Origin: Rhizophagus irregularis
Lineage: Eukaryota > Glomeromycota > Glomeromycetes > Glomerales > Glomeraceae
Assembly: GCF_026210795.1 (NCBI RefSeq)
Contig: NC_089444.1
Span: 2,904,501 to 2,968,500 of the forward strand
Direction: 5' to 3'
DNA: 64,000 bases
Shown here in pieces: positions 36,830 to 50,073 of this stretch (positions are counted from its first letter, which is position 1; every line of letters starts with the position of its first letter). The notes under the pieces were generated by a model. The model did not search any database. It was given only the letters and a program-made list of their open reading frames with translations, and was not told where the DNA came from. Position numbers and translations under genes: made by a program.

Positions 36830-37345
36830 AAAAATTCTTAACAAAAATATCAAGAGTTTGAAATCAGTAGATATCATATACTATACATAACACAAAGAAA
36901 ATAAGTTAAAAACATGGCAACAGATAACCAGAGAAGCAGGAAGAAGTAACAAAGAAGTAGTATGTTATAGAGAATTAAAGAGAAATGATGTAAGTTCAAA
37001 TAAGTAGAGAATTAATCAATATTTAAAAGTAAACAATAAGAACTAGAGTATTGATTACGAATAATGGGATAAACTGGACGTTATATTTGATAAAGAGGAT
37101 AGAAATGAAATATTAAGAATAAATGAAAGATTTGAGAAAATATAGGAAAGAATTATATGAAGGTGATAAATAACAAATGAAAGTGTTTTGATATTTTATA
37201 CAGATAGTTCGATTAGAAGAGATATAGGATGGATTAAAATATGAAATTGCAAACAATATAACGAAAAAGATAAGAGAGAGCCAAGTAAAGAAGGAAGATA
37301 AAAAGAAAATCAAGATGCCTTGATATTTAATAAATAAATAAATAA
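36830..37345 (+). pseudogene. Decayed LINE (non-LTR retrotransposon) 3' fragment with TAAA tail
   Basis: In several frames the plus strand shows an RNase H-like patch (FYTDSSIRRDIGWI near 37190-37237) preceded by Lys/Glu-rich sequence (WQQITREAGRSNKEV near 36916-36960). It ends in AAATAAATAAATAAATA (about 37330-37345), like the short-repeat tails of many LINEs. Stops and frameshifts are frequent. The identification is tentative and rests on the YTDxS motif, the tail and the order of the two. Confidence 0.4.
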
Positions 37346-38835
37346 ATATATAATATAGTGAGTCTATTGCTATATTCTAAGTCGAAATAAATTTTAGTCA
37401 CAATTTTACAGATAATGGATCCAAATTCTACGCTCTTTAAAAAATTCACATGCACGTTATTAGTATACGGAAGCGGCCGAATAAAAAAGAACTTATTTTT
37501 TCTTTTCTCTTTATTTAACGTTGTACATAGGGGATAAAAATAATTCCTTTATGATGGTTAAACTATACAATACAATAAAGTTAACCTTTTGCATCTCTAA
37601 TCCGGATATAAACTATCTAAACTATAATCATTTGGAGCGTACATATTATTAATTTACGTCGTTATGCAACAATAACATTACATTATTATGCAATATTACT
37701 CGTAAATTTATATACTCGTGAATTTATACAATTTATATAGAAGAAATACGATTCAAGATATTGGATCTTTTTAAAGATTATTTCAAATGTTTAAAAAACA
37801 ATTTTAAAATTGATCAGTTGATATTTTAATAATTTTTAAAAAAAACTGAATTTTTAATATTTTTCGGTATAATTTTTTTTTTATATATACAGTATATATA
37901 TATATGTTTTTCAATAACTTATATGTGTATAGGTCATTAATCTTTGCTTTAACGCAACAGGTTACAGCTTATAAATAATAAAAATTATAATTAATTAAAA
38001 AAAAAACTTATATTTTAAGAAATAGTGTCACTACCTTCTGCATTTACCCTTCCTAGCTTAGTCAATTTAACTAATGAATATGGGTAAATCTTTAATTTAC
38101 TAATTTGTATTATAATTTTGCCGTAACGCAAAAATCCGATGACCTTCACATTTTCTTATATAGTTTGTTTAATATAGCAGATTCGTGTATTTTTACGAAA
38201 ATATGATATGATGTCCTTATTATCTTCGTTTTAGAATATTCTGAGAGAAGTATATCTCATTATGCTAGAAAATATGCGTCACCATCACTAATCAACATCG
38301 TGCGCAGTAAAGTGATGTCAGATGAGTAAATTCAAATAACATATGACTGAATTTGACTGAATTTGATGCAACTGTTAATACAGTTAAAATTAGAGTAATA
38401 ATTGGTCAGACTGACAAATGACAAAATCAAATTATTGCTTGGCTAATAATAATGTAATTGTGGCTTGTAATATGTAGTCAATGTGATTTATTCATTATAA
38501 ATAGATAATCAAATTTACATGTATAATTTTATATATTATGATTATTAGGAAATATTTAGTATTATGGGGTGTTGGGAATAATAGAGTTTTTTTCCCGAAT
38601 TGATTTTATTATTAATTGATTAACTTTATTAAAAAAAACACGCAAGAAGAAAAAAAAAATTTTTTTAATAAATGATCAGCCTTAAAAATAATAATAATAA
38701 TAAAATGATCAGACATCATAATAAGAAACCTGTTTTTTAATAAGTAATTAATAAATAGCTATCAAAGATAAAAGAAAGAAATCTGAAAATTATATATAAA
38801 ATACATTCATTTTTTCCTTTTCTTGACTTACTAAT
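37346..38835. other. AT-rich intergenic sequence
   Basis: Includes a short TA run near 37885-37905. No gene seen. Confidence 0.45.
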
Positions 38836-38843
38836 TATAAATA
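38836..38843 (+). promoter_or_regulatory. Possible TATA box of the zinc-finger gene
   Basis: TATAAATA lies 58 bp before the start codon. In DNA this AT-rich a chance match is likely. Confidence 0.3.
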
Positions 38844-38901
38844 CTTCACTTAGTTGTCGTATCTTAAGACCCTTACGATTTGACTAACTTAGTACGAAAT
38901 A

Positions 38902-39579
38902 ATGACAGAAAATTCTCAAGTTACAACTTCTTCTCCCCCATCCTTCTCAAGTGAATTACATGATACCAAACCGGTTACTATTAGTGGAGGTCATGGAAGC
39001 CACGAAGCATATCCTTCCACTCCTACAACATATGCTTCAGCTTCATATCCCGCATCTGCAGCACTCACCACTACGGCCTACCTTACTCCCGAAAATGTAA
39101 CTATTACAGAATCTGTAGGTTATGATCGAAATGGAATGCAGCATCACAGGACCGGCTTTCCGCCGGAATTGCCACCAACGCCACAAGATTATCCTATCTC
39201 GATGGGAAGGTATTCCAATGGTAATAACTTGGGATTGCCACCTAACTCAAATGTGAACACTCCAAAGTCATCACCAGGACAACAAAGGCCTTCAACTGTC
39301 CCAACGCTTCAAGCCATGATGACCACCTTCAGTTTGAAGACCGTTTCCTCAACTCAAAGGTACAAGTGTAATATTTGTCAAAAAATGTTCACTAGACCAA
39401 GTTCTTTGCAGACACACATGTATAGTCACACTGGAGAAAAACCCTTTAAATGTCCAATTGAGGGATGTGGTCGTCATTTCTCAGTTGTTAGTAATCTTCG
39501 CCGCCATCAGAAAATTCACACAGAAAAAAAATCAAAGGAAATAAAGAAAGAATATGTGAAAGGAGAAGAGAATGCGTGA
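38902..39579 (+). CDS. C2H2 zinc-finger transcription factor (225 aa, intronless)
   Basis: A single exon encodes a Ser/Thr/Pro-rich N-terminal region (residues 1-150), which is probably disordered and regulatory, then two adjacent C2H2 fingers. Finger 1 uses C156, C159, H172 and H176; finger 2 uses C184, C189, H202 and H206. They are joined by the classic TGEKPF linker. A Lys-rich tail ([16 protein letters not shown]) may serve nuclear import. Paired fingers with this linker bind DNA specifically, so a nuclear transcription regulator is the natural reading. The GC content is clearly higher than its surroundings, as expected for a conserved gene. The start is the first ATG of the frame, after an A-rich leader (ACGAAATA). 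I cannot name an orthologue. Confidence 0.88.
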   Translation: MTENSQVTTSSPPSFSSELHDTKPVTISGGHGSHEAYPSTPTTYASASYPASAALTTTAYLTPENVTITESVGYDRNGMQHHRTGFPPELPPTPQDYPISMGRYSNGNNLGLPPNSNVNTPKSSPGQQRPSTVPTLQAMMTTFSLKTVSSTQRYKCNICQKMFTRPSSLQTHMYSHTGEKPFKCPIEGCGRHFSVVSNLRRHQKIHTEKKSKEIKKEYVKGEENA

Positions 39580-40233
39580 TGAGGGGAAGGTGTGCAATCG
39601 TTAGGAATTTTTCTAGCGAACATAACACACACCAAGCATTACATCAAAAAAAATATATGAAAAAAAAAACCTATAAAGATCGTTTTAAACCGCAAATTAT
39701 TATTGTACAAGACTGATAGTCCCATAATTATTCAAAATATAACGTAATCATCCAACCTTTGCAGTTTATTTTCCACTATTTCAATTGAAAATGATGGAAG
39801 CTATATCTTTCACATGCATATGACTAGATATGATCTTTGTGAATTAATAAAAAATATTTGATTGATTATAATCATAATGACTCTTTTATTCAAATGAAGT
39901 AGTATTTGTAGTTTATTAGTAGAATACGTAGAATATTGTATAAGAAATTGGGAATTAGAAGATATGGAATTGGAGGAATTATAGGATTTGGATAGTTTAG
40001 TGTAACTTCAAAATGTATAAATACAGGATATACTGTATAATGGGTTTTGAAGATTTTGGCTCTTCACTAACTTTTAAGTAAAATATTAATTACTATCAAT
40101 AAGAGTTATCATTGTGGTTTCACTGCAAAAAATGAGAGTTAATTAATGTTTATACTGTATATAAAATGAATGAAATAAATATATTCAGGAGAAATTATCC
40201 AAGTTTGGATGTAAAAGTAAAGAATAATATAAG
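39580..40233. other. 3' region of the zinc-finger gene and spacer
   Basis: Probably the 3' untranslated region; AATAAA-like motifs occur near 39845. Nothing else seen. Confidence 0.45.
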
Positions 40234-40241
40234 GATAAGGT

Positions 40242-42477
40242 TAGTGCTTCGATCCGGATGAAAACCGTCATCCGGGTTACACAAAATAAAAGACCCGAAT
40301 TTTATCAGGATTCTTATCCGGATTCTTATCCGGATTTGATTTACAACTGATCGGCAATAATTCCGGCCTGTATAACGCCGGTCGGAATTACAAATTTATG
40401 TAACATTAAAAATTTTCATGCTTAGCCAATAAAAAATTTTTTTACCCGGCGGCTAAATTATTTTTCGGTGTCACGTGATATTAATTTCGGCCAGAATTAC
40501 AAATTTGGCCAAAATTATCTATAAAGACCGCGAAATTTTCATAATTCCAATTTTATTCAATACTTTTTTTTAAAAACAATTTCATGTTATTTCAGCATTG
40601 TCTCAGACTATTGTTTAACATTTCTTTGTAACTATAATTATGAAATTTTGATAAACAAGATATTTTTATATACAGCTAAAGATTGCTATAGATAGATGTG
40701 TTGAGTTAGTAAGGCTATTTTTAAAATGTTAAAATGAGATCTTCTTTCAAAAATTAAAGAATCATTTAATCAAATTATATAACACTAAGATTTCAATTTC
40801 TAAAAAAGTTATTATAATTATATAAATTTTATAGTATCTCAATTTTTTGTAATTTGATCTGAATAATTTTTCATTTATAAATAATAATAATTATTTCATT
40901 GTAAAAAAAAATAATAATAAATTTTTTTTCTTTTGAACACTTGAATGTGAAAGTGATTCTTTGTTTAGTAAATTATTACATTTTAAACTTTAGTTGACCA
41001 ATATGTGATGCAAGTGTTTTTGGTGGTTTCACTTTTCAGTATTTGAAATTTTGTCTATAGTCGCACTTTAATGAAAAAAAAAAAAATACTTATTTTATTT
41101 TTATTTTTAAATCCACATGAACATGTTCATGACACAAATTACAAGGTCAAACTATTCGTAAGCCAAAAGTAAATCTAAACAAATCGTGAACAAAACTGCC
41201 ATGTAAGACAGTGCCACCCTGGTTGATATATAAACTAATTGGTGGAAGAGCATGAATTAACCTACCCCACCCACTATGCACTAAGGTAAAAAGACTAAGA
41301 GATAAAAAACAAAAAGATAAAGATAAAACTATAGGGAAATATGTATTCCAAGAAAAAATCCTCTACAAATAAACCCAGATGCTGAAAAAATTTCTATCAT
41401 CTATATGTAAAGTTGAAAAAGATTCTAAATAACCTAGACTACCACCACAAAATAAAAGAGAAAAGCCAGCAATAGAAAGAGAAAGTAAGATAAGAGCCAC
41501 TGATATTTCGTAAGTAACTCCGTGGTGGGGTTGTAGTTAGATTCGATATTGGATCTCCTCAAGAGGAGTTATCGAAGCCATTGCCGCAAAGTAAAGAGAG
41601 GTTCATAATAATATTTACGTCATTTGTCATGTGACTGGCTTTAAAATAGTTCTGGAATGTTCTTTTCGTTGTATAAAAAATTTTCCTATATGAGAAATTT
41701 GTGAAATGTTAGCGTGCAGTGCAGTATTAATCTATAATAAGTCAATGTATTCGTAGTAGATTTCTAAAAGTGGTGATTGTTCCTGCCATGAACACCTTCA
41801 GTTAGTGCTGCGTCTAATGAACGAATGGACGTTTTGCCCAAGGTGTTAGCATAGATGGTCGTGTGAAAAATCCAGCAGTCGAGGAAGTCCAGTTGTGGGC
41901 CCAAATAGAGTGTTTACTATCAACTTCATTGAAGTTGAGATAATTTTCTTGTTGGCTATATTGCCATGAGTCGTAAGATATTTGCTCAAAAGTTTCTGCA
42001 CTAACAGACAAGAGTTCATATTCATCTTCATCTGGTGGGAAAGGAATAAACTTTGTCACCAGTGTTTCCATATGTCCGGCCAGGTGGAACGGTTGTAGAG
42101 CCTATCCACAACTCTCTTGAGGTCAAAAAGGGAAGAGGAGTGCTTTCCATAGAGGCCACTCCTGTGGTCCTTCTTTTTGAAGTGTTAAAAAATATTAACT
42201 TGTGCACTTTACTGCGGAATTTTAATGAAAATGTACAGAAGTAGAGAGTTTTTTTTTTAAAAAAAATTTACTTAGTTTTATAAATAATTTGTAAATCTTA
42301 ATTATATAAATTTACAGTGCTATGCAAAAAAAAATGTATAAAGATTCATCTGAATTCCGGTTTCAACCATATATTATTCATCCAGATTATAATCTGGATG
42401 AAAACTGCAAAATCCAGATATCTGAAAAAAAATATCCAGATTGATCCAGATTGATCCGGATACAGATCAAAGCACTA
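40242..42477. mobile_element. hAT-like DNA transposon (non-autonomous) with perfect 8-bp target duplication
   Basis: GATAAGGT occurs at 40234-40241 and again at 42478-42485. Between them the termini are inverted: left TAGTGCTTCGATCCGGATGA, right (complement) TAGTGCTTTGATCTGTATCC. Subterminal regions on both sides are rich in ATCCGGAT and ATCCAGAT units. TAGTG-type ends with an 8-bp duplication are characteristic of hAT elements. Inside, 40360-40520 holds several GGCCGGAATTAC-like motifs, and 41100-42240 is less AT-rich but has no recognisable transposase, so the element needs a helper or has captured other DNA. Confidence 0.85.
41814..42071 (-). CDS. Hypothetical ORF inside the hAT-like element (85 aa)
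   Basis: An open frame of normal composition (FPPDEDEYELLSVSAETFEQ, then an aromatic-rich C-terminal half). No domain recognised, and no intron signals or neighbours support it. It may be a fragment of a captured gene or chance. Confidence 0.25.
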   Translation of the reverse strand: METLVTKFIPFPPDEDEYELLSVSAETFEQISYDSWQYSQQENYLNFNEVDSKHSIWAHNWTSSTAGFFTRPSMLTPWAKRPFVH

Positions 42478-42485
42478 GATAAGGT

Positions 42486-43247
42486 GAACTTATTGCAGAT
42501 TGAAAATATAAATAAGAAATGCTTTAAAAGTAGTGCTATTAAAAAGAGATAAGAAACCAAGCATATGAAATCATAAGTATTATCTATTTTTACCATCAGG
42601 TGGCAGATGTTGGTAAAAGTGTTCATGTCTGCAGCTATCCACTGATCAGCTGTTTATGGAATAACATTACACACCATACCTTACTTACAATAAAGTCTTT
42701 AAAAGCATTTCATTATTTGTATTAAGATATTTATTTGACTGTTTTAATAATTGTGATTAAAATAATAATAACTCATTTTTATGTGTCAAGTTAAGGTATT
42801 AATCATTTGTAATTATTATTTATGCATATCAAAAATATCAAGCAATTGCTCAATTACAAACTGATTTATTTATGTAAATAAAAAATTACATATACTCTAT
42901 AATCAGTGTTGAACAATACTAACTACAAAAAAGAATATAATTTCTCTATATTCCAAAAAGGTATCAATAATATTGAAAGTTATAATCTGATTTATTATCA
43001 GTGTCAATAATAGAGAAAGAAGGTTGGTGACTTATGATATAAAATATTAAAAGACAAGCATCAGTGCATGATATTAAATAAACTTTATGGAAGACAACAA
43101 TTAGTTAGCCTTCTGCATTTTAAATTTTATATTAGTAAGATATCAAAAAGCTTGGAGAATCTAATTGATAGATTCGATATTATAAAAATATTTGAAAGCT
43201 AAATACTATATTATTGTTAAATAAAGATTTAATCTGAATGGACATAA
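42486..43247. other. 3' flank of locus C
   Basis: From about 42722 it parallels the 3' flank of locus A (about 16010-16519), with small insertions such as 43130-43200. No gene seen. Confidence 0.5.
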
Positions 43248-46200
43248 TCAATCAGCAATGATTGCACAACTTATACATTCAGAATTATCATACTTAGGAA
43301 GATCCTTTGTAAAAGGATCAAGTAATCGAGATGTATAAATAGCTTCTGGATGTTGTTTGTTTTTCTTGAGGGAAGGGAGTGATTTTCTGTAAATTTCTGC
43401 TTCTTTAAATTGCTTTCTAATCTCAGTTGCATTTGAATCACCTTTTTTATATGAGTTATAAAAATTATAAAATGACTTAATCCCAACATTTATTTCAGTA
43501 ACACTTGGTCTATTATTTGGATTTGAATCCCAACATCTTTTCATCAAGTCAATATAACATTTTGGTATTTCCAGCTCATTTATTTCAGGTCTTATTCCAT
43601 CACATATCGCTAATGTTAGATGATGGTCATGTGCACAATTGTCAAAAGGTTGTTTTCCAGTTGCTGTGAAATACATAATCATACCAAAGCTATATATATC
43701 TGCTGCTTTAGTATATGGCATTCCTCTTAATACTTCAGGTGCCATATAAGGAATAACTCCATAAGTTTTTACCTCACTTGTATTATTCACATTTTCACAT
43801 AATCCCATATCTGATATAAATAACGATTTCCTATTAAGATTATTTAAGTTTTTTGTTAAAAACAATATATTTCCTGTATGAAAATCATGATGAACCTTCT
43901 GATTTTTATGAATTCCTTTGAGACCTTCAATGATACTAAGAAGTGTCTGTATTTTATTTCCCCAATCAAAATCTTTATAATTTATATCTATCCAATTATT
44001 ATAACTTCCACCATCTGCATATTCAATAACTATAATATAATCATTTGTATTTGGATTTTGTGATACTCCATATACATTAAGAATATCATCCATTTTGTTA
44101 ATTGAATATTCTCTAACCTATTTTAATAAATAAAAATTATTGTTAAAAAAGCATTCCAATTAAAATAAATTTATTAAGAAATTTCATACCTCACTTAAAA
44201 ATTTATCAATCATATTTTGTGAATTATTTAAACACTTTAAAGCAACTTTTTTATTTGAAACTCTAGTACACATTTCTTCATCAACATCATATTTTATTGG
44301 ACCATCTTTCCATATTGCTGAATAAACTGTAGCAAATCCACCTTTACCTATTGCTTTAATGTAATTAAATTGATCATATGGTATCCATTCAAATATTATA
44401 TTAAAAGGAGAATTGATTTTTAATTGCATTTCTTGAATTAAATCATCAATTTTTTCATTTCTACTATTAATGGAAGTTGCAGTTATTAGACATTGTCTAC
44501 ACCATGTATGATCAACATGACCATATTTTTCACCACAATTTTTGCAATATGTTTTACCATATTCTGTACAATATTCATTTTCAAGAACCAAAATGTAATC
44601 CTTTTTTTTTAGATTTTGAGATATCCCATACATTTTGAAACTATTATCATATTCTTTAACCTGTTAAATTATAAAGATACATCACTAAAAAATTCAAAGA
44701 AAATTTAATTTAAATTAAAAATATTTTATACCTTCATACCTTATTTAAAAATTTTTGTGAATCATTGAAACATACTAAAGCAACCTCTTCATGGTTCCAT
44801 ATTGCTGAATATACTGTAAAAAAATGTCCTTTTCCTATATTCCTAATTTTATTGAACTGATTATATGGTATCCATTTAAATCTTGTATCACTCGGTTTAT
44901 TAATTTTTAATTGAATTAAACTATCAATTTTATTATCTCCACTTTTCCAGTACAAAAAATTACATAGTTTACACCATTTATACTGGATATCTGTATATAT
45001 TTCATCACACATGCTACAATAATTTTCATTATTAAGAACCAAAATATAGTCCTTGGTATCTGGATTTTGAGATATCCCATACAATACAAGTAAATTGTCA
45101 TTATTTGTTGTTGAATAATTTTTAGCCTAAACCATAAACAGGAATTAACATTATATTAAAAATGCAATAGTAATGCAATATTATTTATAGAAATTTATAC
45201 CTCATTTGTTAGATAATCAACAGGGTTTTGCAATTTATGCAAGCATTTTAAAGTAATTTTTTTATTTGAATCTCTTGTATAATATGAACTCCACTTATTT
45301 ATTTTGTATAATGGACCATTACTCCATATTGCTGAATATGCAGTTATAGAACCATTTCTGCCTACTTCTTTAATTTCATTAAACTGATTGTATGGTATCC
45401 ATTCAAATACTACATCATCATAAGAATTAATATTTAATTGTCTTTCTTGAATGAAATCATCAATTTTTTCATTTCCACTTATCCAATTTTTAAGGTTTAC
45501 AAAATTATTTTGAACTAAAATATAATCACTTGTATCTGGATTTTGAGATATTCCATACAATACAAGAAATTTGTTATTTTTTGTTGAATATTTTTTAGCC
45601 TAAAATCATAAACAAGAATTGACATTATATTAAAATGTAATAATAAATGTAATAATATTTATAAAAATTTATACCTCATTTATTAGAGAATCAACAAGAT
45701 TTTGCAAGTTATGCAAGTATTTTAAAACTACTTTTTTACTTGATTCTCTTGTATAAGATGAACCCATCATATGCAATGGGCCAGTCTTCCATATTGCTGA
45801 ATATACAGTTATAGAACTATTTCTGCCTACTTCTTTAATTTTGTTAAACTGATCGTATGGTATCCATTCGAATACTACATCATTATAAGAATTAACATTC
45901 AATTGCCTTTTTTGAATGAAATCATCAATTCTTTCATTTCCACTTTTCCATATGTAATGATTATTTTCAACAAAAATATAATCACTTGTATCTGGATTTT
46001 GAGATATACCATACAATACAAGTAATTTGTTATTTTTTGTTGAATATTTTTTAGCCTAAACCATAAAAAGAAAATTAACATTATATTGTATTTAAAACCT
46101 TAATAATAAATGTAATAATGTTTATAGAAATTTATACCTCATTTATTATAGAATCAACATGATTTTGCAAGTTATGCACACATTTAAAAACTACTTTTTT

Positions 46201-48764
46201 ATTTGGATATCTTCTAAATTTTCTTGTATTTCTTGCATAATCATACTGTAATGGGCCATTCTTCCATATTGTTGAGTATGCAGTTGTAGAACCATTTTTG
46301 CCTATTTCTTTAATTTTGGTAAACTGATTGTATGGTATCCATTCAAATACTACATCGTCATAGGAATTAATATTTAATCGACTTTTTTTAATGAAATCAT
46401 CAATTTTTTTATTTCTACTGATCTGATTTGCCAAGTTTATACAACTATTTTGAACTAAAATATAATCACTTGTATCTGGATTTTGAGATATTCCATACAA
46501 TACAAGAAATTTATTTTTTACTGAATATTTTTTAGCCTAAAACATAAACAGAACTGAAAATTAAACATTATATTTAAAAATATAATAATAAATGTAATAA
46601 TATTTATAGAAATTTATACCTCATTTATTAGAGAATCAAAAGGATTTTGCAAGTTATGTAAACATTTCAAAACAACTTCTTTATTTGAATCTCTTCTATA
46701 ATCATGATCAAAATTGCACTTTTTGTATAATGGGCCATCCTTCCATATTGCGGTTATAGAACTATTTCTGCCTACCTCTTTAATTTTATTAAACTGATTG
46801 TATGGTATCCATTCAAATATTACATCATCATTGGAATTAATATTTTTCAATTGCCTTTCTTGAATGAAATCATCAATTTTTCCATTTCCACTTGCCCAAC
46901 TTATAAGGTTTGCAAAATTACTTTGAACTAAAATATAATCTCCTGTATCTGGATTTCGAGATATTCCATACAATACAAGTAAATTGTTATTTTTTGTTGA
47001 ATATTTTTTAGCCTAAAACCATAAACAAGAAATTAACATTATATATATTAAAAAATATAATAATAAATGTAACAGCATTTAGAAATTTATACCTCTTTTA
47101 TTAGAGAATCAACAGGATTTTGCAAGTTATGCAAATATTTTAAAGCTACTTCTTTATTTGAATCTCTTGTATATTTACCATTATATTTATTCAATGGGCC
47201 ATTCCTCCATATTGCTGAATATGCAGTTATAAAATCATTTTTGCCTGCTTCTTTAATTTCATTAAACTGATCGTATGGAATCCATTCAAAAATTACACCC
47301 ATATAGGAATAAGCATTTAATTGCCTTTCTTGAAAGAAATCATCAATTTTTTCATTTCCACTTGTCCAATTTATAAGGTTTGCAAAATTACTTTGAACTA
47401 AAATATAATCTCCTGTATCTGGATTTCGAGATATTCCATACAATGCAAGTATACTGTTATTTTTTGTCAAATATTTTTTAGCCTAAAACCATAAACAAGA
47501 AATTATTAATATTATATATATATTAAAAAATGTGATTATAATAAATATAATAATTTTTATAGATGCTTATACCTCATTTATTAGAGAATCAATAGGATTT
47601 TGTAAGTTATGCAAACATTTTAAAGCTACTTCTTTATTTGAATCTCTTGTATATTTACCATTATATTTATACAATGGGCCATTTTTCCATATTGCTGAAT
47701 ATGCAGTCATAGAACCATTTTTGCCTATTTCCTTAATTTCGTTAAACTGATTGTATGGTATCCATTCTAATTTCCTCTCTTGAATGAAATCATCAATTTT
47801 TTCATTTCCGCTAGTTCGGATAAGATAATTTTGAACTAAAATATAATCACTTGTATCTGGATTTTGAGATATTCCATACAATACAAGAAATTCATTTTTT
47901 GTTGAATATTTCTTAACCTAAACCATAAACAGAAATTAACATTATATTTAAAATGTAATAATGTTTATAGAAATTTATACCTCATTTATTAGAGAATCAA
48001 CAGGATCTTGCAAGTTATGTAAACATTTCAAAACAACTTCTTTATTTAAATCTCTTCTATAATAATGATACCGATACTTTTTGTATAATGGGCCATCCTT
48101 CCACATTGCTGTATATACAGTTATAGAACCATTTCTTCTTACTTCTTTAATTTTATTAAACTGATTGTATGGTATCCATTCAAATATTACATGATCATTG
48201 AAATTGATATTTATTGATTGCCTTCCTTGAATGAAATCATCAATTTTTTCATTTCCACTTGCCCAACTTATAAGTTTTGCAAAATTACTTTGAACTAAAA
48301 TATAATTTCCTGTATCTGGATTTCGAGATATTCCATGCAATACAAGTATATTATTATTTTTTGTTAAATATTTTTTAGCCTAAAATCATAAACAATAAAT
48401 TAACATCATATATATTAAAAAATGTGATAATAAATATAATAATTTTTATAGATATATATACCTCATTTATTAGAGAATCAACAGGATTTCGCCAGCTGTG
48501 CAAACATTTTAAAGCAACTTCTTTATTTGAATCTTTTGTATTAAACTTCTTAGTGTTTAATGGGCCATTCTTCCATATTGCTGAATATACAGTTATGGGA
48601 TAATTTTTGCCTGTTTCTTTAATTTCGTTAAACTGATCGTATGGTATCCATTCAAATACTGCACCCTTATATTCATTAATTTTTAACTGTCTTTCTTGAA
48701 TAAAACTATCAATTTTTACATTTCCGCTAGTCCAACGTTTCAAATCTTTATTTTGGAAGGACAT
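43248..48764 (-). CDS. Locus C: multi-N-lobe TKL kinase, 11 exons, ten tandem N-lobes and one C-lobe
   Basis: Exons: 48764-48462, 48379-47981, 47917-47573, 47482-47093, 47012-46620, 46536-46138, 46055-45675, 45599-45201, 45126-44740, 44660-44190, 44117-43248. Every exon is a multiple of three with phase-0 joins, giving about 1578 residues. It starts MSFQNKDLKRWTSGN. Modules 1-8 have degenerate glycine loops (for example KNGSMTAYSA, GRNSSITVYSA; module 5 also lacks the YSA of the strand) but keep the lysine (VALK, VVLK, VVFK or ITLK). Module 9 has a zinc ribbon (CSMC...CKLC), a GKGH loop and Val in place of the lysine. Module 10 has CxxC motifs and a canonical GKGGFATVYSA loop. The last exon is the C-lobe with HHDFHTGN, DMG and APEVLRG. 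The final C-lobe ORF differs from locus A at only six of 281 residues. No broken splice site was found. Catalytic output is plausible but unproven. Confidence 0.8.
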
Positions 48765-50064
48765 TTTTCAAAATTCAAAAAATTTTTTGAACGAAAAATT
48801 TATATATGACTATAAGGATCGTCATACGCGAAAATCATGCATAACAATGCAACAAATTAAATTTTTAATATGAGAAATTATTTTGTCACACATGGGCAAA
48901 AGGTAACACAAATAATAAAGTGCGCAAAAATTAATAAAATGTATGCAATTTTTTTGTAGAGCAGAATATTTTCTATATATTGGGTAGTATTGTATTTAAT
49001 TATATTTTACAAACAAATGCAGAATTTATTTATTATTTAGGAATGAATTATTTTAATTCAGGCAATATTAGAATTAATATCCGAGAAAATAGTTTATCTA
49101 ATATAACTTAATCAATGTATTTGACATTATGTTATACAGTATGTTAAATTCATTTTTTTTCCCGTCAAAGAAGCTGTTTATAGTTTCTTGTATTAAAAAA
49201 TAAATTAAAACAACAAGTTCCCCTTTTCTGAAAATGTGGCACGTAAACTACACGCCGGTGTAACTAATATAATACATATTATTCTCGTACCAGCAAACGC
49301 TAATTTCTTTCTATTGAGTTCATTATTTTTAAATATTAAAATTGAAAGTAGTAACAACAAGTGGAATTTAATTAAGAAAATCCAAACAAAATTCTCGATA
49401 TTACACAATTTATCTTACAAGAGAAGCCAATTCGTAAAAAATAATTTTTAACTATTACACATCTATTTAAATTATTATTTACAAAATTATTTACATATGG
49501 GAGCACAAATAGATTACGACATAATTATTTTAATTAATTTCAGTATGTAAGCCAAATATTTGGATCTTTATTTTTTTAGTTTCACTATTTTGGTTTCACA
49601 ATTTTTGGTTTCACAATTTTAGTTACACAGTTTTGGTTTCACAATTTTGGTTTCCCACGATTTTGGTTTGATATGAACGTGACCAAAAAAATTATTCTTT
49701 TAACAAAAATTATGCGATTTCAACGAATCTTTTTTGTATTAAATCGCGTTGATGTTTGATGACTTTTGAAATGACTATTTGAAAAAAATTAGAAATTTAT
49801 AATTAGAATTTGGCGATAGAAATGTTATAAAAAGAGCGCGAAAATTCCAAATTAATTTTCCTTGCCGATTTGATCAAAAAAATTAAATTAACAATATTGG
49901 ATAAAATATGTGGGGTAAAAAATATATGGGATAATATATATATATATATAATATGATACAAAAAAAAATTAAGCGCGCTCTTAGCCCGGCCGCTGGACAG
50001 TAAATGACAAAAAGGCAATAGGATTTATAAATTTTAAATCAAATCTTTATAAAAACTTAAATCT
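48765..50064. other. Upstream region of locus C, paralogous to that of locus A
   Basis: Includes the GGTTTCACAATTTT minisatellite at 49575-49665 and the GTTATACAGTATGTTAA block near 49130. No gene supported; the ORF at 49205 has no recognisable content. Confidence 0.5.
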
Positions 50065-50073
50065 AATAATAAA

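Noticed and set aside
41521-41600. Possible tRNA-like fold near CTCCTCAAGAGGAG
   Set aside because: Only one stem is evident; there is no T-loop GTTCGAxxC or acceptor stem.
43248-48764. Regularly spaced repeats resembling a CRISPR or satellite array
   Set aside because: The repeats are protein-coding exons of varying length with conserved splice sites and reading frame in a eukaryotic genome.
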